Below, piece by piece: positions 16,408 to 24,288 of a stretch of DNA of 64,000 nt. This DNA is from Bacteroidetes bacterium MedPE-SWsnd-G1 (lineage in GTDB: Bacteria; Bacteroidota; Bacteroidia; Flavobacteriales; Flavobacteriaceae). Positions within the stretch are counted from its first letter, which is position 1. Every line of letters begins with the position of its first letter. The stretch covers positions 30,734 to 94,733 of the forward strand of contig MPDD01000007.1 in NCBI GenBank assembly GCA_001874265.1. The letters are read 5' to 3'. The notes below the pieces were generated by a model. It was not told where the DNA came from, did not search any database, and worked only from the letters and a program-made list of their open reading frames with translations. The position numbers and the translations under genes were made by a program.

Positions 16408-16776
16408 ATGAACAAAAATATAATCCTTACAATTGTCTTTCTAAGCACTACTTTTATTGGGTTTTGTCAATCCAAAACAAAAACAGAAATGAAGATTTCA
16501 ACAGTTTCAGATTTTAAAATTGAAACCGATAATTTTGAAGAATTATCAGATTTTGATTGGAATATGATTAAAGAAATGTTTGAAAACAACGAACCTGAAG
16601 AAAATATTACTTTAGCATTTGTTTATAGTAAAAAACCAACAGATTTAAATGAGGCTATTTACATAGATGATTTAACATTTAAAATAACAGGGAAATCTTC
16701 AGAAATTGATAAACTGACAAAACAAATGCAAAAGACATTGTCTAAAATTGCAAAAATAGATTTTAAAACAAAATAA
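16408..16776 (+). CDS. Small secreted protein of unknown function, first gene of the two-component operon
   Basis: I do not recognise the family. The 122-residue product has a signal peptide (MNKNIILTIVFLSTTFIGFCQ) and an acidic mature part (ELSDFDWNMIKEMFENNEPEEN) followed by a Lys-rich C-terminus with a helical TKQMQKTLSKIAKI segment. The gene is 22 bases before the histidine kinase and shares its promoter, so it could be a periplasmic partner or feedback component of the sensor; this is inference. Confidence 0.72.
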   Translation: MNKNIILTIVFLSTTFIGFCQSKTKTEMKISTVSDFKIETDNFEELSDFDWNMIKEMFENNEPEENITLAFVYSKKPTDLNEAIYIDDLTFKITGKSSEIDKLTKQMQKTLSKIAKIDFKTK

Positions 16777-16798
16777 TATTATTCGAAATAGAACTGGA

Positions 16799-18310
16799 AT
16801 GGATACTAAAAAACATCAATGGATTATCATATTAATTGCGGTTACAATTGTAACTACAATTGCCGTGCAGTTCTATTGGAATTACAAAAATTATATTGAC
16901 AATAAAACACGTGTAAACAATGAAATTCAGAATAGTTTAGACAACGCAATTGATGAATATTATAGTACCATTTCTAAGGACAAATTCTTAACGATAGTTA
17001 GCTACGACAGTATTAATAACAATCATAACTTATTTGCAAATTTTCAATCAGACATATCGGATACAAGTTTAAATAGTAAAAGAAAATTTAAAATAAATTC
17101 ATTAGAAATAAAAACTGATGATCCTGAAGAATTTGAAAAAATGCCAGATCTCATCAATCAATTATTGTTTGATGGAGACAGTATGGGGTTTGAAGACTTA
17201 AATGAAAAAGACACTCTAATTGAAAAAAGACCATTACGCATTTATCATGATAAAAAAAATACTGATAGTTTACGAGTTTTAAAGGGAATTCAATCCGTAA
17301 TGATTGCTTTTTCTACGGATTCGATAAACATGAAGCAATTAGATTCACTATTTTTAAATCAATTGGCTAAAAACAGCATTTCTACTCCTTATTATTTTGA
17401 ATTTAAAGATCGTGACTCAATTTTACAAACCAACAATATAGAAAGGTTAAAGTTTGATTACAAAGTCGGTTCAAAATCGACTTACTTAAGAGATCATCAA
17501 TCTTTTATTACGTTTTACAAAGATCCAACTGCCGCTGCACTAAGGAAAAGTTCATTTGGCATTCTTTTATCTTTTATTTTATCCTCTGCAGTAATACTAT
17601 GCTTAATTTATTTATTAAAGATAATCAATCAACAAAAGAAACTTTCAGAGATTAAGAATGACCTAATCAGTAATATTACTCATGAGTTCAAAACACCTAT
17701 TACAACTATAGGTATAGCACTAGAAGGATTACAAAATTTTGACGCCATTAAAAGTCCTGAAAGAGCGCAAAGTTATGTTAGCATGTCTCAAGAACAGTTA
17801 ATTAAACTAAACTTGATGGTTGAAAAACTTTTAGAAACGGCAACCTTAAAAAATGGTCAGTTTACCTTAGAAAAAGAGCGAGCGGATGTAGTTTCATTAA
17901 TAAAAAGTATTTCAGAAAAACAGCGTATTGCAAATCCATCTGCAACCATCCAGTTTTCTTCAGCTTTAAAAAGTAAAGAATTTAATTTAGACATATTACA
18001 TTTTGAAAATGCCATATTAAACTTGATAGATAATGCTATCAAATATGGAAACGGATTGGTTGAAATATTAATACAAGATGATGCCTCCGTATTAATTATG
18101 GATAACGGCCCAGGTATTCCCCAAAACGAACAAAAGAAGATTTTTGAGCAGTTTTATCGAATTCCAACCGGTAATGTGCACGACGTAAAAGGCTTCGGTA
18201 TTGGCTTACATTACACTAAAAAAATTATCGAAAAGCACGAAGGCAATATCAGTGTTCATAGTAAAAAAGGAAAAACAATTTTTAAAATTTCTCTCGCTCA
18301 TGGATCATAA
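16799..18310 (+). CDS. Sensor histidine kinase
   Basis: A 503-residue membrane kinase: transmembrane helix about 8-26, periplasmic sensor region about 27-250 with no recognised domain, second helix about 253-273, HisKA domain with H295 in SNITHEFKTPI, and HATPase with the N box NLIDNAIKYG, G1 DNGPGIP and G2 GFGIGLHY. No HAMP domain is obvious. It phosphorylates the response regulator whose gene overlaps its 3' end by 11 bases. The divergent GLPGLI-receptor operon with direct repeats in its promoter is the likely target. The stimulus is not evident. Confidence 0.92.
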   Translation: MDTKKHQWIIILIAVTIVTTIAVQFYWNYKNYIDNKTRVNNEIQNSLDNAIDEYYSTISKDKFLTIVSYDSINNNHNLFANFQSDISDTSLNSKRKFKINSLEIKTDDPEEFEKMPDLINQLLFDGDSMGFEDLNEKDTLIEKRPLRIYHDKKNTDSLRVLKGIQSVMIAFSTDSINMKQLDSLFLNQLAKNSISTPYYFEFKDRDSILQTNNIERLKFDYKVGSKSTYLRDHQSFITFYKDPTAAALRKSSFGILLSFILSSAVILCLIYLLKIINQQKKLSEIKNDLISNITHEFKTPITTIGIALEGLQNFDAIKSPERAQSYVSMSQEQLIKLNLMVEKLLETATLKNGQFTLEKERADVVSLIKSISEKQRIANPSATIQFSSALKSKEFNLDILHFENAILNLIDNAIKYGNGLVEILIQDDASVLIMDNGPGIPQNEQKKIFEQFYRIPTGNVHDVKGFGIGLHYTKKIIEKHEGNISVHSKKGKTIFKISLAHGS

Positions 18311-18974
18311 AATAAAAATCTTATTGGCGGAAGACGAACCTGCTTTAGGTCAAATTATTAAAGAAAGTCTGACTACACGGAATTTTGATGTTACACTTTG
18401 CGCCAATGGTGAAGAAGCATTTCAACAATATAAAACGGATGCTCCGGACATATTAGTATTAGATGTTATGATGCCAATTAAAGATGGTTTTACATTGGCA
18501 AAAGAAATTCGTTTTGAAAACGAGCATATTCCTATTCTTTTTCTAACAGCAAAATCACAGGTTAAAGATGTTGTTGAAGGGTTTGAAATTGGTGGTAACG
18601 ATTATTTAAAGAAACCATTTAGCATGGAAGAATTAATCGTGCGAATTAATGCTTTATTAAAACGGCAAAAATCTAAAAATGAACCGATTAATATTGGAAA
18701 GTATACCTTTGACTTGTTAAAACAAGAATTGTCATTTGGCACTTCTAAAGAAAATTTAACACATAGAGAAGCACAATTATTATGGCATTTACACATTCAG
18801 AGAAATAAGGTTTTAGAACGCTCAATAATTTTAAAAAAATTATGGGGTGATGATGACTTTTTCAATGCCCGAAGCATGGATGTTTTCATTTCAAAACTCA
18901 GAAAAAAACTAAAACAAGACGCAAACATTCAAATCATTAATATTAGAGGTTTTGGCTATAAAATGATTTGCTAA
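18300..18974 (+). CDS. OmpR/PhoB-family response regulator
   Basis: This 224-residue regulator has a receiver domain with acidic pocket E11/D12, phospho-acceptor D55 in LVLDVMMP and K in KKPF, then a winged-helix DNA-binding domain (about 128-224) ending in INIRGFGYKM. The start is ATG at 18300, overlapping the kinase gene by 11 bases; an upstream frame from 18201 would run far into the kinase and does not fit the family. OmpR-type regulators bind tandem direct repeats, and three 10-bp repeats lie upstream of its own operon. Confidence 0.92.
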   Translation: MDHKIKILLAEDEPALGQIIKESLTTRNFDVTLCANGEEAFQQYKTDAPDILVLDVMMPIKDGFTLAKEIRFENEHIPILFLTAKSQVKDVVEGFEIGGNDYLKKPFSMEELIVRINALLKRQKSKNEPINIGKYTFDLLKQELSFGTSKENLTHREAQLLWHLHIQRNKVLERSIILKKLWGDDDFFNARSMDVFISKLRKKLKQDANIQIINIRGFGYKMIC

Positions 18975-19325
18975 AGTTTTTAATAATAATGGTCAAGTTA
19001 TTTTGATCTAGGTACTTTCAGAATTTACTTATATATCTCATTTATAAGATTACAAATCGAAAAACGTTGGCATTTTTTCGGGTGAAATGATAAACTTTAA
19101 ATCATCCACTAAAACACAGATTTTAATAGAGTGCAATTTATCAGTGTTGATAAAACCCTTGTTTTAATCCATATTTGTATTTATAGAACCCTTTGATTCA
19201 CTAAAAAATAATTAAATTAGCATTCTGTTTTTCTTAAAACTTCCTATACTTTAAAGGAAGTAAACAGACTAACAAACAAACCATTATTAGATAAATCTAA
19301 TTTTAAAGTTTATAAAAAATAAATT
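18975..19325. other. Intergenic region between the response regulator and the deoxynucleoside kinase
   Basis: This 351-base AT-rich stretch holds no convincing ORF. A small inverted repeat (ACTTCCT ... AAGGAAGT, about 19240-19262) lies upstream of the kinase gene. I see no clear terminator, no good TAnnTTTG promoter and no RNA gene. Confidence 0.5.
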
Positions 19326-19940
19326 ATGCACGTAGCCATTGCAGGTAATATTGGAGCCGGAAAAACAACCCTCACAAAACTTTTAGCCAAACATTATAAA
19401 TGGACACCGCATTATGAATCGGTTGATGAAAACCCATATTTAGATGATTTTTATGGTGAAATGGAACGTTGGAGTTTTAATCTTCAAGTATTCTTTTTGA
19501 ATAGCAGATTTAGACAAGTTTTAGAACTAAGACAAAGTGGTAAAAATATCATTCAGGATAGAACCATTTATGAAGACGCCAGTATTTTTGCTCCCAACCT
19601 ACATGCAATGGGTTTAATGACTAATAGAGATTTTAACAACTATGCATCTTTGTTTGAATTGATGGAAAACCTAGTTACACCACCAGATTTATTAATTTAT
19701 TTAAGAGGAAGTATTGAAAAATTGGTAGGCCAAATTCACAAGCGTGGGCGCGACTATGAAAACACCATTTCTATCGATTATTTGAGTAGATTAAATGAAA
19801 GATACGAAGCTTGGGTTAGCCAATATAGCAAAGGAAAATTATTAGTTATTGATATCGACAATTTAAACTTTGTAGACAATCCAGAAGATCTTTCTTCAAT
19901 TATAGAACGTATAGATGCCCAGATACATGGGTTGTTTTAG
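19326..19940 (+). CDS. Deoxynucleoside kinase
   Basis: The 204-residue enzyme belongs to the dCK/dGK/TK2-like family that phosphorylates deoxynucleosides at the 5' position for dNTP salvage. It shows the P-loop GNIGAGKTT (7-15), the catalytic DRT motif at D78-R79 (QDRTIYEDASIF) and the lid RGRDYE near 138-144. The substrate cannot be assigned. It is a stand-alone relative of the kinase domain fused to folK at 37267. The GH53 gene starts inside its 3' end. Confidence 0.9.
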   Translation: MHVAIAGNIGAGKTTLTKLLAKHYKWTPHYESVDENPYLDDFYGEMERWSFNLQVFFLNSRFRQVLELRQSGKNIIQDRTIYEDASIFAPNLHAMGLMTNRDFNNYASLFELMENLVTPPDLLIYLRGSIEKLVGQIHKRGRDYENTISIDYLSRLNERYEAWVSQYSKGKLLVIDIDNLNFVDNPEDLSSIIERIDAQIHGLF

Positions 19941-21096
19941 ACTTAAACTCTTAGTATTTAATATCCTTTTATCAAGTTTGTTTATTGGATGTAAAGATAG
20001 TTCTAATAACATCGATACTCGAAATTCAGATCGTACCAACAATGTAAATGATAACGATTTTTCATTTTATCTTGGAGCCGATTTGTCCTATATAAATGAA
20101 CTCGAAGATTTTAATGCTGAATATAAATTTAATGGAGAAATAGTAGACCCATTTAAGCATTTCAGTCAAAGTGGTTGTAATATTACAAGGGTTAGACTTT
20201 GGAACAATCCGCCAACCGGATATTCAGATTTTAACGATGTTAAAAAAACCATTGAAAGAGCCAAAAATGAAAAAATGCACATTCTATTAGATTTTCACTA
20301 TTCTGATTTTTGGGCTGACCCTCATAAACAAACAATTCCTGTTGCTTGGAAAGACATTTCAAATGTAGAAATTTTAGCAGATTCGGTGTATCAATACACG
20401 TATAACACGTTATCTAAATTGATTGATAACAATTTAGCTCCAGAATTGGTTCAAATAGGAAATGAAACTAATATCGAGATTCTTCAAAAAGAAGATGATA
20501 CAAATACATCTGAAATAAATTGGACAAGGAATAGCGCGTTGTTTAATGCAGGAATTAAAGCTGTGAATAATATAAATACAGCTTATAATTTAAATATTAA
20601 AAAAGTGCTTCATATTGCACAGCCAGAAAACGCATTTGATTGGTTCGAAAAAGCGTTTGAAAATAATTTAACCGATTTTGATATCATCGGGCTGTCTTAT
20701 TATGCAAAATGGTCTTCCTATAGTTTAAATGAAATTCCTGATGCTATTAGCTCTTTACAAAATGAATTTAAAAAGTCTGTTTTAATAGTTGAAACTGCAT
20801 ACCCACATTCTTTACAAAATGTTGATGCGGCCGATAATATATTAGGAAACGACGCCCTCATTGATGGCTTCAATGCAACACCAAACGGACAGTTAAATTA
20901 TTTAATTCAACTTACGAAAAATGTAAAGAAAGCCGATGGCCTTGGCGTAATTTATTGGGAGCCAGCTTGGATAACTTCAGATGCTAAAACGGCTTGGGGA
21001 ATAGGATCTCATTGGGATAATGCAACCTTTTTTGATGCATATAATAACAACGAAGCATTACCTGCATTCAATTTTTTCAATAAGGAAAACTATTAA
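19927..21096 (+). CDS. GH53 arabinogalactan endo-beta-1,4-galactanase, lipoprotein
   Basis: This 389-residue protein is a family 53 glycoside hydrolase that cuts beta-1,4-galactan in pectin side chains. It shows FYLGADLSYINELE, ITRVRLWNNP, LDFHYSDFWADP, the acid/base Glu in VQIGNETN and the nucleophile Glu in IVETAYP. The start at MGCFRLK gives a lipoprotein signal with lipobox SLFIGC (C22), so it is probably anchored to a membrane, perhaps the cell surface. The gene overlaps the deoxynucleoside kinase by 14 bases. No SusC/SusD or other carbohydrate gene is nearby. Confidence 0.88.
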   Translation: MGCFRLKLLVFNILLSSLFIGCKDSSNNIDTRNSDRTNNVNDNDFSFYLGADLSYINELEDFNAEYKFNGEIVDPFKHFSQSGCNITRVRLWNNPPTGYSDFNDVKKTIERAKNEKMHILLDFHYSDFWADPHKQTIPVAWKDISNVEILADSVYQYTYNTLSKLIDNNLAPELVQIGNETNIEILQKEDDTNTSEINWTRNSALFNAGIKAVNNINTAYNLNIKKVLHIAQPENAFDWFEKAFENNLTDFDIIGLSYYAKWSSYSLNEIPDAISSLQNEFKKSVLIVETAYPHSLQNVDAADNILGNDALIDGFNATPNGQLNYLIQLTKNVKKADGLGVIYWEPAWITSDAKTAWGIGSHWDNATFFDAYNNNEALPAFNFFNKENY

Positions 21097-21114
21097 CTTT
21101 TTAACTTCAGCAAT

Positions 21115-21144
21115 AAAAAAGCCAGCAAATTGCTGGCTTTTTTT
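21115..21144. terminator. Bidirectional terminator between the galactanase and hppA
   Basis: AAAAAAGCCAGCA and TGCTGGCTTTTTTT form a stem with T-runs in both directions, between converging genes. Confidence 0.9.
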
Positions 21145-21162
21145 ATTTATTCAGAATCGTGA

Positions 21163-23577
21163 TTAACTTTTCTTAACCACTTTTTTCTTTTCAATCTTCA
21201 CTTCAATCTTATCTCCATCTTTTACTTCAGACTGTAGTTTTTTGATTTGTGCTTCAATCTCTTCGTCAGTTCCGTCAACCTTTGTGGTAACTTCAACTTT
21301 CTCTCCATCAACTTCAGAGATAATTGTTATAGTCCCCGTTGCAACATCAGAATGCTCAGCATGTACCTCAACTTTAATTTCTTTATGCATCTCTTTTGAA
21401 CCTGTATGTTCGTTAGAAGAAGTACTTCCTAAAATTGGAGCAAGTACCAATCCAACTAAACATGTCAATTTAATTAAGATATTCATAGACGGTCCAGAAG
21501 TATCTTTAAACGGATCTCCAACCGTATCTCCAGTTACTGCCGCTTTATGAGCCTCAGAACCTTTAAATGTCATCTCACCATCAATTTCTACACCTGCTTC
21601 AAAAGATTTCTTAGCATTATCCCAAGCACCTCCAGCATTGTTTTGGAAGATAGCCCACATAACACCACTAACACATACACCTGCCATATAACCTCCTAAC
21701 GGCTCAGCACCAAATGCCAATCCGATAATAATCGGCGTAATAATCGTAATCAATCCAGGAATAATCATTTCTCTTAAAGCTGCTTTTGTAGAAATATCTA
21801 CACACTTAGCATACTCAGGTGTTCCTGTTCCTTCCATAATTCCAGGAATTTCTTTGAACTGACGACGTACCTCATGTACCATTTCCATGGCCGCCTTACC
21901 TACAGATTCCATTGCTAGTGCAGAAAAGATTACGGGAATCATTCCACCTACAAATAGCATTGCTAATACATCTGCCTTAAAGATGTTAATTCCATCAATA
22001 CCTGTAAATGTAACATACGCTGCAAATAAAGCCAAGGCAGTTAATGCCGCTGATGCAATTGCAAATCCTTTACCAACTGCTGCAGTTGTATTACCAACTG
22101 AATCTAATATATCTGTACGTTCCCTAACGTGACTTTCTAACTCACTCATTTCTGCAACACCCCCAGCATTATCTGCAATTGGTCCAAATGCATCAATTGC
22201 TAATTGCATCGCTGTTGTAGCCATCATTGCCGACGCTGCTAATGCAACACCATAAAATCCTGCCAATTCATAAGAACCATAAATAGCTGCTGCAAATAAA
22301 ATAACCGATAAGAAAGTAGATTTCATTCCTACCGCCAATCCTGCGATTATGTTCGTTGCTGCTCCAGTTCCAGAATTTTGAACAATGTCCATAACTGGCT
22401 TCTTACCTAAAGAGGTATAGTATGCTGTAACCACAGAAATTAATGCACCTACTGCTAAACCAATACACGCTGCATAAAATACGTTCATTGCTGGTACAGT
22501 AACATAACCTTCACCAAAGAATTTCATTTCCATTGTTTCTGGTAACATCCAAGTAATTAAAAAATAACTCGCTGCTAATGTTAAAATAATCGCCACCCAG
22601 TTGCCTAAATCTAACGCTTTCTGAACCTGTGCCTCTTTTGCATCGTTGTTTTTAATTCCAACTAAAAATGTTCCAATAATAGACGCTAAAATTCCAACAC
22701 CTGCAATTACTACAGGCAAAAGAATTGGCCCCATGTTATTGAAATTGTCTGTAAATTGAGCGCCATTTGCTAAACTAATATCTTGGATTACATAGTTACC
22801 CAAAACCATTGCAGCCAATACTGTAGCCACATACGAACCAAATAAATCTGCTCCCATTCCTGCAACATCTCCAACATTATCTCCAACGTTATCTGCAATT
22901 GTTGCTGGGTTTCTAGGATCATCTTCTGGAATACCCGCTTCAACTTTACCTACTAAATCTGCACCAACATCTGCTGCTTTTGTATAAATACCTCCACCTA
23001 CACGTGCAAATAATGCAATAGATTCAGCACCTAAAGAAAAACCTGCAAGTGTTTCTAACACGATGGTCATATTTTCATAAAAAGAACCATCATTCCCCAT
23101 GAATTGCCCAACGAAAAACATAAATATTAAAGTTAAACCTAGTACTGCCAATCCTGCAACTCCTAAGCCCATTACTGTACCTCCGCCAAATGAAACTTTT
23201 AATGCTTGAGGCAAACTAGTTTTTGCTGCTTCCGCTGTACGTGCGTTTGCATCTGTTGCAATACGCATCCCAATATTTCCTGCAAATGCCGAAAATACAG
23301 CTCCTATAATAAACGCTGGAACGATCATCCAATGTGTATGAACTCCTTCTACAGTAGTAATGAAGAATAATGCGATTGATGCGATGACAACAAAAATTGC
23401 CAACAATCGGTATTCAGCACTTAAAAAGGCCAAGGCCCCCTCTTTAATACTTTTAGAAATACTTTGCATTCTTTCGTTACCGCTAGGCTGTTTTTTAACC
23501 CAAGCCATTTTAACTAGCATAAATACCAGTCCTAATACTGCCAAAGCAACTGGCACGTATATAATATTAGATTCCAT
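21163..23577 (-). CDS. hppA: Membrane-bound pyrophosphatase, K+-dependent type, ion-pumping
   Basis: The 804-residue integral membrane protein (about 16 helices) couples pyrophosphate hydrolysis to Na+ or H+ transport. Signatures are [19 protein letters not shown] near 218-236 and [15 protein letters not shown] near 685. The position after GNTTA is Ala ([10 protein letters not shown]), as in K+-dependent members, many of which pump Na+. Residues from about 730 form an unusual charged tail ([13 protein letters not shown] ... EKKKVVKKS) not present in standard enzymes. The soluble pyrophosphatase gene lies 110 bases upstream behind its own terminator. A TACATTTG -7 element is at 23605-23612. 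Confidence 0.95.
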   Translation of the reverse strand: MESNIIYVPVALAVLGLVFMLVKMAWVKKQPSGNERMQSISKSIKEGALAFLSAEYRLLAIFVVIASIALFFITTVEGVHTHWMIVPAFIIGAVFSAFAGNIGMRIATDANARTAEAAKTSLPQALKVSFGGGTVMGLGVAGLAVLGLTLIFMFFVGQFMGNDGSFYENMTIVLETLAGFSLGAESIALFARVGGGIYTKAADVGADLVGKVEAGIPEDDPRNPATIADNVGDNVGDVAGMGADLFGSYVATVLAAMVLGNYVIQDISLANGAQFTDNFNNMGPILLPVVIAGVGILASIIGTFLVGIKNNDAKEAQVQKALDLGNWVAIILTLAASYFLITWMLPETMEMKFFGEGYVTVPAMNVFYAACIGLAVGALISVVTAYYTSLGKKPVMDIVQNSGTGAATNIIAGLAVGMKSTFLSVILFAAAIYGSYELAGFYGVALAASAMMATTAMQLAIDAFGPIADNAGGVAEMSELESHVRERTDILDSVGNTTAAVGKGFAIASAALTALALFAAYVTFTGIDGINIFKADVLAMLFVGGMIPVIFSALAMESVGKAAMEMVHEVRRQFKEIPGIMEGTGTPEYAKCVDISTKAALREMIIPGLITIITPIIIGLAFGAEPLGGYMAGVCVSGVMWAIFQNNAGGAWDNAKKSFEAGVEIDGEMTFKGSEAHKAAVTGDTVGDPFKDTSGPSMNILIKLTCLVGLVLAPILGSTSSNEHTGSKEMHKEIKVEVHAEHSDVATGTITIISEVDGEKVEVTTKVDGTDEEIEAQIKKLQSEVKDGDKIEVKIEKKKVVKKS

Positions 23578-23604
23578 ATTATAGTTTTAATTAATTAAGT
23601 GGAG

Positions 23605-23612
23605 CAAATGTA
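23605..23612 (-). promoter_or_regulatory. -7 element of hppA
   Basis: TACATTTG on the minus strand matches TAnnTTTG, 27 bases before the start codon. No clear -33 TTG. Confidence 0.5.
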
Positions 23613-23630
23613 GTAAAATAAGGGTGAATA

Positions 23631-23668
23631 AAAAACCTCCTAAAAGTCAAACTTTTAGGAGGTTTTAA
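23631..23668 (-). terminator. Terminator of ppa
   Basis: AAAACCTCCTAAAAGT, loop CAA, ACTTTTAGGAGGTTTT: a perfect 16-bp stem with T-runs on both sides. Confidence 0.9.
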
Positions 23669-23687
23669 TATACTTAATTCACACTAA

Positions 23688-24215
23688 TTAAATGGTGAAA
23701 TTTCCACTCGTTTTGTGCTCACTATTCTCATATCTTTCGATGCATTTTTCAAGGATTTCATAAGCTTCTTCAGCATTACCCCAATCTCCAACATCAACTT
23801 TTTTCTTCTCTAAATCTTTATATACCTGAAAGAAATGCTCAATTTCTTGAAGTCTATGTGGATTCAATTCAGAAATATCCCCCTTCTTACTCCAAATTGG
23901 GTCCGATACGGGAACGCAAACTATTTTTTCGTCTGGTCCTTTCTCATCAGCCATGTGGAAAACACCAACTGCTTTCACCTCCATTACGCACATCGGAAAT
24001 GTTGGCTCGTGCATTAAAACCAAAACATCTAATGGGTCTCCATCTAAAGCCAAAGTTTCTGGAACGAATCCGTAATCTCCAGGATACATCATTGAAGAAA
24101 ATAACATTCGGTCAAAACGAATTTTATTCAATTCAAAATCATACTCATACTTATTTCTACTTCCTTTTGGAATTTCTATTAAGACATCAAAAGTCTTGGT
24201 TTTGCTAATTGTCAT
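23688..24215 (-). CDS. ppa: Soluble inorganic pyrophosphatase, family I
   Basis: This 175-residue cytoplasmic enzyme hydrolyses pyrophosphate made by biosynthesis. It shows EIPKGSRNKYEYD near 14-26, YPGDYGFVPETLA near 43-55 and the metal-binding DGDPLDVLVL. A full promoter (TTG-N19-TACTTTTG) lies just upstream. It sits next to the membrane pyrophosphatase, but each has its own promoter and terminator. Confidence 0.95.
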   Translation of the reverse strand: MTISKTKTFDVLIEIPKGSRNKYEYDFELNKIRFDRMLFSSMMYPGDYGFVPETLALDGDPLDVLVLMHEPTFPMCVMEVKAVGVFHMADEKGPDEKIVCVPVSDPIWSKKGDISELNPHRLQEIEHFFQVYKDLEKKKVDVGDWGNAEEAYEILEKCIERYENSEHKTSGNFTI

Positions 24216-24233
24216 CTTCTAAATTTTGGAGTG

Positions 24234-24263
24234 CAAAAGTAGTGAATATCAACAGTTACCCAA
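24234..24263 (-). promoter_or_regulatory. Promoter of ppa
   Basis: TTG (complement of 24261-24263), exactly 19 bases, then TACTTTTG (complement of 24234-24241): a textbook Bacteroidota promoter. Confidence 0.75.
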
Positions 24264-24288
24264 AGTAATATCTACTAAATTTATGTTT

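Noticed and set aside
11782..21096. Polysaccharide utilisation locus (receptor plus GH53)
   Set aside because: The receptor has no SusD partner, lies 5 kb away on the other strand and is grouped with GLPGLI genes; the galactanase is isolated.
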